Below, piece by piece: positions 23,001 through 35,000 of a DNA stretch of 64,000 bases. Under the pieces are notes generated by a model. The model was not told the DNA's origin and made no database searches. It saw only the letters and a program-made list of their open reading frames with translations. Source of the stretch: Xiphophorus maculatus (taxonomy: Eukaryota; Chordata; Actinopteri; Cyprinodontiformes; Poeciliidae); NCBI RefSeq assembly GCF_002775205.1, contig NC_036450.1, forward strand, positions 19,098,479-19,162,478. The letters are read 5' to 3'. Positions within the stretch are counted from its first letter, which is position 1. Each line of letters begins with the position of its first letter. The translations under genes and the position numbers were made by a program.

Positions 23001-26000
23001 CTGCCACATGACACACCAACGACTTCACATACTGGGACCAGTAGTCGTAGCGCCGTGCGTTAGAGAACTTTTGAAGCCCATCCTTCAGAGACTGCTCCAG
23101 AGAACCACTGTAACATTACACACACACACACACTCACTCAGGGTGTTTTGACACTGCAAAAAGACAAACTACTACCATGTATTTTTGGTCAAGTTTCTAG
23201 GGCAAATATTTTAGTGCACTTGAAGTAAAACAGACCTACCTTACAAGCAATTTTTCAGCAAAATATAGGAGCTTGTTTCAAGTCAATAATTTCTTAATAG
23301 TGATGGAACAGTACCAGTTCCCCTGGCACATTATTTCACTTATAACATGGGAAAAGTGTCTTGTTATAAGTGAAATAATCTGCCAATAGAACTAGTACTT
23401 TTTTTAAATCAATAGTAAGGAATCATTCCTTTAAACAAGCTCCTACATTTTGCTGAAAAGTCACTTGAAAGTGACTTACTTCAAGTGCTCTAAAATAATT
23501 TGCCCTAGAAACTAGACCAAAAATACTTGGTAAGATTTTGTGTTTTTACAGAGAAGGATTGATAATAATTCATGTTGAATTTCATTGATGATGGCAGATT
23601 CAGGTCGACCAGCTGACCTGACGACGTAGTAAATCTCCAGACCGATGATCTTCATGACGAATGCGCAGGCCTCCAGGACGCATGGCTGTGGATAAATCAT
23701 ACAAGTTGGGTAGTTATGAAATAGTTGGTTCAGAAAAGTCAAAAACAGGATGTGATTTGTTTATTTAACAAAGACCTCTGTGGTGTCCGACGGCGGGGTG
23801 AGAGTTCCAAAAAGAGGCGTCGTCAAATTCTCCCAAAATCTTTCCCTGCACAAAAACAACAAAGCACCACGAGATTGTTCCACAACACACCCTTAGAGTA
23901 AAGTAAGGTTTGTTTTAGCTGTGTGTTCTCACTTTGTGCGAAGGACGGAGATGGCGCTGTCTCTGCGGTCCTGCCACAGCGCCAGGAGGAAAGCCAGCGC
24001 TGCGCGGTGGAGCAGCGGAGGACACCAGTACTTCCCCTGCTGCTTCGAGTCGATCAGCTCCAGCACCACGTGGAGGCAGCTCCACTCGCCCACCAGGAAC
24101 TCCTGCAGACACAGAAACGTTTTCAATCTAGATGCTCAGCTGCTAAAAAAAAAAAAAAAAAAAACCCCAACAAAAACAAAAAATGGAGTTACGCCAGCGT
24201 ACCTTTGACCCCTCGTTTCCGTTTTTGACCTCCAGGTTGAGGAAGAGTTCGATGAGGCCGGGCTGCGTTTCCACAGCCACCGTGAGGAACTCCAGGATCA
24301 TCACCTTGATCCTCATGTCTTCCGTTTTGCTCTGCAGCCGAGCGAGGAAGGCGTCCCTGATGGCGGCCGCGTCGTTGCCGAGGCAGGCGTACACCGACAT
24401 GGGGGCGACCTGCGGATGAAACTAGTTAAGCTGTCGCTAGTGATAAATCGATGAAAGGCCGGAGGAAGTCTCACCGTGGCAAGCCTTTTCAGCAGCTGGA
24501 TGGCGAGGCGGGGCAGAGCTGGATCATGTTTGTGGTAAATGTATTTGGCGAGGACGACGACGAGGTTGCTGCCGTGACCGCCGTGCTGCGTCAGCGCCTG
24601 CTCCAGCGGGGACACGGCGTCGGACGGCGGCTTCAGGCGGATCACGTTGTTCGTGACGGAGAAAGCCAGTTTGACCGTCTGGATCAGGATCTGGCCTGGA
24701 CCCTCAGAGCCACAGCTGCAAGAGGACACAAGATTAGTCACCAGTTCAGCGGAAAAACAGCAAACAAGCACAAAATAAAGAACAAAAAAAAAGGCAGATT
24801 ATTAGGACAAACATATTGAATTGTTCACCTGCTGGGCTGAGCAGCCAGGACGACATCTATGGTGTCCACTCCGACAGCCATGATGTTGACAACGGCCTGG
24901 CCAGCCTCTGTGTTGGCCAGGCTGTAGATGCAAAGGGACTGCAGGGTTGGAGTGCTGCAGGGACACAGGAAACAGTTCAGCCTCAAACTTTATTAGACAA
25001 CTAAACCTTTTCAGTCAATAATAGTTAATATTAATAACCTACTTGATTATTAATTGATTAGCAAAGAGATGACATGTCTGAAATAGTCTAGGATAATAAA
25101 GTGTTCGATTGACTAAAATTAGCATGTCAGAGAATAAAAAGATTAATCTACCACATTATCTCTAATTAGTCTATATCTTATTAAAGTATTTAATATTAGT
25201 AAAAAGAACAGAAATTTGATTGACCAAACCATGTGCAAACTAGGGCTGGGTGATACAGTTTAACAATAAGATCTTTGATTCTCCATTTCAGATCTGGTTT
25301 TAATCTTTTTTGCTCACTTTCCTTTTGGGAGAAAACATTTTCAAAAAGTGGCTTTTAATTCCATCGTCCCTTCTGTGAGTTGTACAATGGCAAATCAGGG
25401 CTAAGTTATGACCATTTCTATTCAATTACAAGAATATAGTCATAATATTAGCAGGGGAAAATAAGGTGCAATTTTACCAGAGAAAACATTTAGTTACAAG
25501 AAAAAGAGTTTTAACGAGGAAAACAGTAACCAGGATCTTATGTGAGCAGCTCAGTTCCAGTAGTTCATCAAAACTGTTGTTTTGCATCAAAGTTCTGCTT
25601 CGGATAATAATTTGATGTTCTAAAACTTATACCAAAGTGTATAAGTTTGGTATACACTTTGGTTTATAACAAATTCCTTATTTGAATTTGTTATTGTTTT
25701 GTGTTGGAGTACTCATAAAATTACGACTTTATTCTGCTAATATTATCACATTATACTCGTAATGTTGGGTTTTTTTTTTTTTATCTTAGTGTGACCCTAA
25801 TCCTCCATCATAAGAGTTGACCTGAATTCAAAGTTCAAATAAAACAAAGCTGTAAAACTTGCTTGTCAAACAAAACTGTGGGTTCTGAGCGTGCTGACAT
25901 CACTCTGAACTATGGAAATCCAAAGAGTCCATTGGTGGAAAAATAATCCTTACTTTCCAAAAATTAAATCTTCGAAAACTAAAAATGTAAAAAAAAAAAA

Positions 26001-29000
26001 TAATGAAAAATCAATTTCACTCTAGTGCAAACTCTGATATATTCCTAAATCCGTATGGTCCAGCTCTCTGAATCACCAGAAAACTGTGATGATATTTCTG
26101 AACTCCATCCATACCTGCCCTGGTTCTCTCCTTCTGGGCTCAGATTGAGAATGGCATGTATCAACTCCAAAATATAGCAACCTGTAGAGACGCACACAAG
26201 TCAACTTTTACTCTGGTTTCTCTGTCGCTCTTCCAGAGTGACATAAAGGAAAACAGGAAAGTTCACCTATTCTCTCTCTGACTCCATTGGTGTTGTAGCG
26301 CCACTTGTGGTACGTTGGCAGCATCTCCTTTAACACCAGCAGCACACAGGGAATGAGGCCTTTGCTCTGGGTGTTTCCAAGCTGCCCCTGAAGGAGATAT
26401 AAGTGATGCAATGCATTACTAAAAACCAGAACTAAGACTCAAATATCATGCTTTAAAAAAATAAATAAATAAATGTTTACCTTCACCAAGGTTGTAATGA
26501 GACGAAGGAAGGCGATTGTTACAGCGTACTCTCCTCTGGGTTGCTCAATCTGCACCAGCAGGTTGCCGTAGTTACCTGCCTTCATTCCCTCAGCACTAAG
26601 ACAAAAGAAATATTAGTCTGATGTTTTACAGATAAGATCAACATTCGTCAGAATTCGATCTGGTTTATTAGGGGTGGCATTACCTGACACACTGGGCCAT
26701 GTTGGTCAGAGGGTTGGAGGCGAAGGGGAGGAAGCCAGTGTGATGCAGACTGGACCACACCTGAGAGGAAATAAACACAGTTCAATTCAGTTTAATTCAA
26801 TTCATTTCAGAAATACTTTATTGATCCCAAAAGGGAAATTAAATAATTTATTCATATTTTTCAAAGAGTTATTGTAGATAGTAAAGGCTGTTGGCAGAAA
26901 AGATCTCTTGTAGCAGTCTGTATCACAGCAAATCTCAAGAAGTCTCTGACTGAAGATACTCTGTCATACACTTCTTCCACAATGCATTCACTTTGAGCAT
27001 TTTCAAGGTAAGTTTTCAAATTTTTCCAGCTACACACTTAGCAATAAAAAACAGTACAAATACACACAAAACAAACATTTCAATTCACAATTTTATGATT
27101 TGATTTATTACTGTTATCAATAATATATTATAACTGTATTCTACATTCTGGAATAAAGTGAACTAAAACATAACAAAATGTTATGTTTTAGTAACAAAAT
27201 GTTATGTTTTAGTAACAAAATGTTATGTTTTGAAATGTCTTTTGTGTTAATGTACACTGCTCAAAAAAATAAAGGCAACACTTAAACAACACAATATAAC
27301 TCCAAGTACATCAAACTTCTGTGAAATCAAACTGTCTTAGAAGCAACACTGATTGACAATCAATTTCACCTGCTGTTGTGCAAATGGAACTTTGTACAGA
27401 ACAAAGTATTCAATGAGAATATTTCTTTCATTCAGATCTAGGATGTGTTATTTGAGTGTTCCCTTTATTTTTTGAGCAGTTTATATTACCTACCTGCTCA
27501 AATTAAATGCTTAAACACAAGAAAGTTACAAAAAAAAAAAATCTCTAAAAACTGTTCTTGCTACGCTTTCTGGCATTTAGCAAATAGAAATAATCTTGGT
27601 AACTTTAACTGACATAAAACAAGGGACGTTTGGTTTGATTTAATTTAAAAAAATATGTGTGTCATTATTAGGTCTATGAAATTAGGTGGTTTAAATAACA
27701 TTTTCCAAATTTAGGCTTTTAATCAAACACTAGACTGCACTTTATTATAAAACTGTGCGGTTTGGGATATGAAGGACTTTCAAGGACTATACACAGAAAT
27801 CAAGCAATTCCCAAACCTTGAACACACCTAATTGAAATTGAAGCATTTCCAAGGATTTCTAGCCCCTTTACAAAACCCTGATAAGGGCAAGAAAATGAGA
27901 GACAAACGACCTGAATCTCCCTGCTTCAATCATACACACCTTCCCTGGCATCCTGGCAGCCAGCACAGAGAGACAGTTCACACAGGAGGCGATCACATCC
28001 ACCGGAGGGTTGATGACTGAAGTCAATCTGACACAGGAGACAGGTGCAAGATCAAGACTATATAAAAATAAATAAATATATAACCTACAAGTTTCAATAA
28101 GTTTGTCTGACGTTAGGTTACCTCTGCAGCAACATGTAGATGCGTGAGGTGAGAGGCAGCAAGCAGTCGGACACTGTCCAGTCGGTGCTGATGATCTTAT
28201 GGACCAGATCCAGGATGGGCTTCGCGCGCGCGCAGTGAGCCAGGACGTCTAGCACAAACAGGGTTACAGTGCTGAATTAATTAGACATTCCAAAACCTGT
28301 TTTTACATGATTAACTGTTTAATTTGAATAAACTAGAAAAAGCTTTTGATGACAAAATACTGTCAATGACTCCAAAACAGCAAAAAGCTGACAAACTTTG
28401 GTAAACATTAAAGATTGTTTAAATTCTAGCAATATGCAACAATCAAATCAAGGTTAGACTCTAAATAAAGTAAAAAAGTATGCTTTTTACTTTATTTTCT
28501 TTCTTTTTTAAAAAACAAAAATCAGGAAATTTTAATGCTGCATTTATGCAAAAAAGGCATCGAGTCCTTATATTACATAGTATATGGACATATTTTTCAT
28601 TAGGGTTATATTTCTGCATTAAACATATTTTTCTGTTTGTATTGGGTCCTATTTTTATTGAAATATACTATGTTGTGTATGTGGGATGCCTATATAAAAC
28701 ACGTTACATTTTTAAAAATTATATTTCAATACATTAATGTGCATCAGTTACTCACAAAAATGAACTGGAAACGAAACAAAACTAAATTCACTGAAGTCCA
28801 AAGAAAAACTTTAAAACAGATGTAGAAAGCCTGGTAAGCTTCTGATCACAAACACTTTAAAAAATTATTTAAAAAATTGGAATAACTTAAAACCTCTCCA
28901 AAGTACTTAACAATGATGAATTAAAAACCAATTTGTTGAAGAATTCCTTGATTTGAAATTTTTAAGTGCAATTTCAGAGTAAAAATTTGCATTTGTTATC

Positions 29001-32000
29001 ACTGACAATTTTCTATTCATACCTAAAGTTTCTTAAGTTGACTGGAGCTGGACTAAAAAAAATAACAAAATAACAAAAGTTCATCTATACGGAAGAGGAT
29101 TAGGGCCACCAGAGAAAAAATTTTTTTTTGAGATTAAAGTGAGAATTCTGACTTTCTGACTTCATTCTCAGAATTCTGACTTTCTGACTTCATTCTCAGA
29201 ATTCTGACTTTCTGACTTCATTCTCAGAATTCTGACTTCAATCTCAGAATTCTGACTTCAATCTCAGAATTCTGACTTCAATCTCAGAATTCTGACTTCA
29301 TTCTCAGAATTCTGACTTCAATCTCAGAATTCTGACTTTAATCTCAGAATTCTGACTTTCTGACTTTAATCTCAGAATTCTGACTTCATTCTCAGAATTC
29401 GGATTTCTGACATCAATCTCAGAATTCTGACTTTCTGACTTCAATCTCAGAATTTTGACTTCAATCTCAGAATTTTGACTTCATTCTCAGAATTCTGACT
29501 TCATTCTCAGAATTCTGACTTCAATCTCTGAATTCTGACTTTCTGACTTCAATCTCAGAATTTTGACTTCAATCTCAGAATTTTGACTTCAATCTCAGAA
29601 TTCTGACTTGAATCTCAGAATTCTGACTTCAATCTCAGAATTCTGACTTCAATCTCAGAATTCTGACTTCAATCTCAGAATTCTGACTTCAATCTCAGAA
29701 TTCTGACTTCAATCTCAGAATTCTGACTTCAATCTCAGAATTCTGACTTCAATCTCAGAATTCTGACTTCATTCTCAGAATTCTGACTTCAATCTCAGAA
29801 TTCTGACTTCAATCTCAGAATTCTGACATCAATCTCAGAATTCTGACTTCAATCTCAGAATTCTGACTTCAATCTCTGAATTCTGACTTTCTGACTTCAT
29901 TCTCAGAATTCTGACTTCAATCTCAGAATTCTGACTTCATTCTCAGAATTCTGACTTCAATCTCAGAATTCTGACTTCAATCTCAGAATTCTGACTTCAA
30001 TCTCAGAATTCTGACTTTCTCACATCAATCTCAGAATTCTGACTTTCTGACTTCAACCTCAGAATACTGACTTCAATCTCAGAATACTGACTTCAATCTC
30101 AGAATTCTGACTTCAATCTCAGAATTCTGACTTCATTCTCAGAATTCTGACTTCAATCTCAGAATTCTGACTTTAATCTCAGAATTCTGACTTTCTGACT
30201 TTAATCTCAGAATTCTGACTTCATTCTCAGAATTCGGATTTCTGACTTCAATCTCAGAATTCTGACTTTAATCTCAGAATTCTGACTTTCTGACTTTAAT
30301 CTCAGAATTCTGACTTCATTCTCAGAATTCGGATTTCTGACATCAATCTCAGAATTCTGACTTTCTGACTTCATTCTCAGAATTGTGACTACAATTTCAG
30401 AATTCTGACTTCAATCTCAGAATTTTGACTTCAATCTCAGAATTCTGACTTCATTCTCAGAATTCTGACTTCATTCTCAGAATTCTGACTTCAATCTCAG
30501 AATTCTGACTTCATTCTCAGAATTCTGACTTCAATCTCAGAATTCTGACTTTAATCTCAGAATTCTGACTTCATTCTCAGAATTCGGATTTCTGACATCA
30601 ATCTCAGAATTCTGACTTTCTGACTTCAATCTCAGAATTTTGACTTCAATCTCAGAATTCTGACTTCATTCTCAGAATTCTGACTTCAATCTCTGAATTC
30701 TGACTTTCTGACTTCAATCTCAGAATTTTGACTTCAATCTCAGAATTTTGACTTCAATCTCAGAATTCTGACTTCAATCTCAGAATTCTGACTTCAATCT
30801 CAGAATTCTGACTTCAATCTCAGAATTCTGACTTCAATCTCAGAATTCTGACTTCAATCTCAGAATTCTGACTTCATTCTCAGAATTCTGACTTCATTCT
30901 CAGAATTCTGACTTCAATCTCAGAATTCTGACATCAATCTCAGAATTCTGACTTCAATCTCAGAATTCTGACTTTCTGACTTCATTCTCAGAATTCTGAC
31001 ATCAATCTCAGAATTCTGACTTCAATCTCAGAATTCTGACTTCAATCTCAGAATTCTGACTTCATTCTCAGAATTCTGACTTCAATCTCTGAATTCTGAC
31101 TTTCTGACTTCAATCTCAGAATTTTGACTTCAATCTCAGAATTTTGACTTCAATCTCAGAATTCTGACTTCAATCTCAGAATTCTGACTTCATTCTCAGA
31201 ATTCTGACTTCAATCTCAGAATTCTGACTTCAATCTCAGAATTCTGACTTCAATCTCAAAATTCTGACTTTCTGACATCAATCTCAGAATTCTGACTTCA
31301 ATCTCAGAATTCTGACTTTAATCTCAGAATTCTGACTTCTTCAAGAAGTTTCCACTTAGGAATGCTTTGTTTGATATGAAAGTGACACTTTTTCCTGCTT
31401 TAATATTCTTGAGCCCACACTAGGAATCTTAAATACAGACTAAAAGCATCATGGTTATATATTTGCTGTGCTTCCAGCCTGTCGCTCAGCTGTATGACGT
31501 ACCTGCAGTGGAGACGACGTGCAGCAGCATCTCCACCTCGCAGGTGAACAGAGTCCAGGCACTGTAAGAGTAGTCCCACCTCACCATGTAGCCCTGTTCC
31601 CCTGCAATCATAACCTGGCCCAGCACTCCCTGGGGCATCCAGAGGTTAGCCTGCCCTGAACCTAAAGAAAAATGATGGGATAAAGATGCTCTTATTTCTA
31701 AACTATAAATAACGTCAAACATCTGTGTGCAAATGTGAACCAAAACAAACCCAAAGGGTAGAGTAGTTTTGGAGCCTGTCTTCTCCACAATGTCTCATCG
31801 TCCTTAGAAATGATATCAATGGGTTTGTGTTTGTAAACTTGTGTGTAGAAGGACATCTTGTCCAAGAAGTTATACACCTGCCAAACACAAGCATAAACAC
31901 TGAGGTGTCTGTACAAAGAGAGGCTCCCATACATCTGGTCAGGGAGACATTTTACCTTCTTTACAGTCAACTTGTTCGACACGAGTGCGGTCAGCAGCTG

Positions 32001-35000
32001 CAGCAGAGGTCCGATCTTGTGAGGGAACATCCCAGCTGCACTGTCTAGGATCATCCCTAGTCCCCTGTTTGGCTTCTAGATTCAAATTTAGACAAACATG
32101 ACGGATTGACAGCAAAAAATACACTGGTAGCTATGTTTTATCTCCCCTTCCTTTGGCATTTTGTCTCACCATTTCCCAAAAGACTTCAGCTAAACTGGGA
32201 GCAGAGAGGACCTCACAGGCAGCATCGATCAAGTGAGAGCCCTCCACACCATTGGCCTGCAGCAGATTACAAGAGAGCCGGTTACCGGCACATACATCGA
32301 TTTCTCTTAAACACATAAACGCCAGGCAGGACCTGTAAGCTCTCTTCTTCAAACGACGTGATCACGAATGACAGCAGGCCATAAATACACATCTTGGCTG
32401 TGCTTGCTGTACACTGGAAAGGCAGAATCAAAAAGATGACTTGAAAATTAAGTTACCTACACAAGGGCAACAACATAAAATGCTCAACTGTTTTTGCATT
32501 TTTTAAGCCTTTTGTGATGCACAATTTTTGCTGTCTTACATTATTTCCTGAGACTCCGAGTCCCTTCAGCATCGATGAAAGATACTGGAAAACCCCCAGC
32601 TGCAGCGCCGTGTTGCCTATCCTCCGCATCACAGGATTGGACTCGTCAGGTCTGAGGGTGTGTCTCAACAGGACCCAGGACAGCAGAACAGGGCCATGAT
32701 GAGGGATGTCCCCAAATGTCAACAGCAGCTGATCCATCTCCTGGAGGAAAAATAAATAAATAGGAAAAATACAGATGTCACAAAATAAATTAAGAAAACT
32801 TCTTCCCTATAAATTCACTCTGCTCTTATTGTGGAAAAAAAAAGAAAACTGATTATCTCTTCTTCAATTAAAGGTTTGTGTCAAACCTTAATGACGTCAG
32901 GAGCCCCGGAAAACTGGTGCTGCTCTGGGCAATCCTCCAGAGCACACTTGTGCAGAAAGTCTATGTCCATTCCCTCCACCAGGATGAGAGAGCTCAGGTA
33001 TCTGCCAGCCGGAGAAACGCAACAGATCAATTAAAACTATATCAACAAGAACGATTAGAAAACTAATCATGAAAAAAAAAGCCTTTATTGACGTGGAGAT
33101 TCAAAGTAGAAGTAGTTGTGCAGCAAAAATAGATAAAGTCAGATCATGTTGTGCGTTTTTGTTTGAGATGTTTAAATTTCATGAAATTGCATAAAACTGG
33201 TCAATATCATGATACCGGTCCAAGCCGACTCTCTATAAAGAGACCTACCCAATCCTGTCAACCAGTGCATCCATGTTCTTGTCAACCAGGTGTCTGTTGG
33301 TCTGCCTTAAGCCGAAGCCTTGTTCTTTGAACATTTTGGTGAAGTTCAGAAGGTCAGACGGGCTCATCTCAAAGTAGGCGTAGTACAGGAAGATGATCTC
33401 CAGCAGCAGAGACTGCTCTCTCAAACACTGCATGAACCACCGGGAGACCTGCCGCTCGGTCTGAACAAAAACACAAACAATCCCAACTGGTACTTATGAC
33501 AAAAGAGGTCACACCTCGTTGTGAGTTTTCCACATACAGCATGGCGCAAGTATTCATGTAATAAACTTTTTAAATACAAGATTTCAATCCCAAACAATCT
33601 TGCAATATATTGGGATTTTGAGCAACTTCACTGCAAAAACAAAATCTTATCAAGTGTTTTTGGTCTGGTTTCTAGTGCAAATATCTTAGTACACTTGAAT
33701 AAGACAAAACTAACTCAAAAGTACTTTTTCAGCAAGACACAGGAGTTTGTTTTAAGTCAATAATTCCTTAACATAACAAGACATTTTTCCGTGTTATAAG
33801 AGAAATAATCTGCCATTAGAATTAGTACTTTCTAATCAATATTAATTATGTACTTAAAACAAGGTATATCTTGCTGAAAAGTTGCTTTTAGTTAGTTTTC
33901 TCTTAAAACATGTGTACTAAGATATTTGCACTAGAAAATAGACCAGAAAATACTGCTGGTCTAACTATTTCACAATTACTAACTACTTTGTGTTGGCTTG
34001 CCAGACGAAAACAAAAGAGTTGTGAAACACCCTTACCATGAGGTTGCCGTGGGTTTCCCATGTCGGTGCTTCGGCCTTGAAGAGATTCTCAAACTGTGAC
34101 TGATAGCTGCTCACCAGGTCTTTCTCCAGTTTATTGACACAGTTACTGTACTCGGTCTACACACACACACAAGCAAACACCTGAAATTGAATAAGAGAAC
34201 CCATAACCTTTGTCATCAAGAAGTGGATGACCAAATATGTTTGTGACCTCTCACCCGATAGGGATGACGTTCATCCTGAAAGTATGTGAGCAGCAGCAGA
34301 ACACATCTAAGCAGACACATCCGCTCCTCATAATAGTAATCAGCTATCTGTGGAAACAATTACAGAAACAGTCAGATTTAAAAACTGCCACCAGGACAGT
34401 TGCAATTCAGCAGCATACTTTTAGACTCACCTTTAGAAGGAGTCCCTGGCTTTGCCGCTCATCCGTAAGAACAACCTGTAGAGACAAACATTTTTTAATC
34501 ATCACCAGTAATGCAGCAGCTCTTCCTCTTTATGTCATGTGATTAAAAAAGGCTGATGGAGAACAAAAAAGAATACTTTTAAGGAATCTCGGGTCCCTCT
34601 ATAGTCCTCCTGGAGATAGCATTGTAAAAGCTGCACACTCTGCTGCTCATCCAGATTCTGTGAGATTTATGAACACACATCTTAGCACATTCTCTGAAAG
34701 CTGTTATGTGTGTGTTTACTCAAAGAATACTCTGAATTCGTACCAATAATTTACTGATCCTAAAGCCAAAGTCCTTCAGAGGTTGTGCCACATTTTTCTT
34801 CTCCTTCACTTTCCCAGCAGAGGATGAGCTACAGCAAAGGAAGCTGACAATTACTCTTTCTGTGAATAATAATGATGAATGTGACGTGAAAATACTTTGC
34901 TGTCTCTACCTGGGTGGCTTGTAGTAACCAAGTCCTTGATGCAGTCTGTCCCAGTGTCTGTCAAGTTCTCCCTCGATCTGAGCCTGCCACCATCCAAAAC

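Noticed and set aside
29141-31339. CRISPR-like array or centromeric satellite
   Set aside because: The repeats are contiguous with an 8-bp near-constant spacer, lie in a vertebrate intron with no cas-like genes, and are far too short for a centromere. It is a minisatellite.
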